Source of the DNA: Candidatus Omnitrophota bacterium
GTDB lineage: Bacteria > Omnitrophota > Gorgyraeia > B26-G9
Length of the DNA stretch: 6,255 nt
Assembly (NCBI GenBank): GCA_023136735.1
Contig: JAGLQQ010000020.1
Coordinates: 1-6,255, forward strand
Direction: 5' to 3'
Below, piece by piece: positions 5,876-6,255 of this stretch; position 1 is the stretch's first letter, and every line of letters begins with the position of its first letter. The notes below the pieces were generated by a model. The model did not search any database. It saw only the letters and a program-made list of their open reading frames with translations, and was not told the origin of the DNA. A program made the position numbers and the translations under genes.

Positions 5876-6255
5876 ATGAATAAATACCCAAAACGAAAAC
5901 AAATACGATTAAAAAATTACAAATAATAAAAATCCTGTAGGGGCCGATGGCTGTCGGCCCGATAATAATATACAAATACAATTGAATGAATTCGGTTTAA
6001 TTGATGATATTAATCGCAAACAAACATTATCATCGTTTGTTGCCGGTTTTAAATCTGCGGTAACAAAACGTATTAATATGTTACGTAATACACCTCGCAA
6101 ACCGATTTGGCAACGATCGTTTCATGATCACATTATCAGAAATGATAAATCATTATATAATATTCTTGAATATATTATAAATAATTCTACCACGTGGGGA
6201 AAAGACGAAAATAATCCAAATAATAAAAACCATAACATCTATAAGGCCCCCAGTT
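5876..6255 (+). pseudogene. REP-associated tyrosine transposase (Y1/HUH type), internally deleted, runs off right edge
   Basis: An ATG at 5876 opens MNKYPKRKQIRLKNYK, the typical N-terminus of this transposase group (basic, ending in the RLK.YDY block), then hits TAA at 5924-5926. A second frame, open from 5913 to the window end, carries the C-terminal half: NPVGADGCRPDNN, then LSSFVAGFKSAVTKRIN (about 6027-6077), KPIWQRSFHDHIIRNDKSL (about 6099-6155) and EYIINNSTTW (6168-6197), with the candidate catalytic Tyr at 6171-6173. The missing middle, which I estimate at some 75-100 codons, would contain the HUH metal-binding motif (usually MPNH.H). With that lost and the frame shifted, the gene cannot make an active enzyme. 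The start lies 16 bases after the attC cut point. The remaining C-terminal end is outside the window. Confidence 0.85.
5937..5960. repeat. GC-rich REP-like palindrome inside the transposase remnant
   Basis: GGGCCGA (5941-5947) and TCGGCCC (5954-5960) are perfect reverse complements around TGGCTG, preceded by GTAG. It is far more GC-rich than its surroundings. In the transposase frame it reads VGADGCRP, a palindrome-encoded insert I know from related transposases at the same place, between the HUH motif and the C-terminal helices. Similar GTAGGGGC...GCCC palindromes occur as dispersed intergenic repeats in many environmental genomes. It lies just beside the inferred deletion point. Confidence 0.6.

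Noticed and set aside
5222..5981. Minus-strand open frames opposite the exported-protein gene and the transposase remnant
   Set aside because: The + strand carries a signal peptide in one and clear transposase motifs in the other; the minus frames cross the attC and both genes without protein-like features.
1..6255. CRISPR array, tRNA, rRNA or integron integrase gene
   Set aside because: No regularly spaced identical repeats, no cloverleaf or rRNA-like sequence and no tyrosine recombinase motifs were seen on either strand.

Overview
The window is AT-rich bacterial DNA with densely packed genes on the + strand in its first two thirds and a looser, mobile-element-rich right third. A lipoprotein signal with a cysteine anchor, a Sec-type signal peptide and a membrane-anchored transglutaminase-like protein suggest a Gram-negative-type envelope. 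No gene here fixes the taxonomy. The G-rich heptamer repeats between genes and the REP-associated transposase remnant with a built-in palindrome remind me of uncultivated lineages such as Omnitrophota or Elusimicrobiota, but that is an impression from memory, not a result.

Left part (1-4010): a short leader full of inverted repeats (1-82) precedes three overlapping genes. They encode a membrane-anchored transglutaminase-like protein with an intact Cys/His/Asp triad (86-1603), an ABC transporter ATPase (1600-2325) and a large two-half membrane permease (2325-4010). The stop/start overlaps (ATGA and TAATG) point to one translationally coupled operon, probably an ABC exporter or membrane-remodelling transporter working with an extracytoplasmic transglutaminase-fold protein. 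A lipoprotein of unknown function (4075-4743) follows after 64 bases with its own strong ribosome binding site and may be co-transcribed.

Middle (4744-5011): no convincing intact gene. It holds a small hairpin, a G-tract repeat of exact 7-base period (matching a shorter one at 4012-4032), and short open stretches that could be a decayed gene.

Right part (5012-6255): a predicted periplasmic protein of unknown family (5012-5695) is followed by a 69-base imperfect palindrome at 5797-5865. This has the layout of an integron attC site: outer boxes ending in AAC and starting with GTT, inner arms that pair only if single bases bulge out on one side, and a perfect 10-bp terminal stem. The sequence just before the start of the 5012 gene resembles the sequence just after the attC cut point, so 4994-5859 can be read as one integron gene cassette. 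Immediately after the attC lies a broken REP-associated (Y1/HUH-type) transposase gene. Its first 16 codons and its C-terminal half with the candidate catalytic tyrosine are present, but the middle with the HUH motif is missing and the two parts lie in different frames. No integron integrase is in the window.
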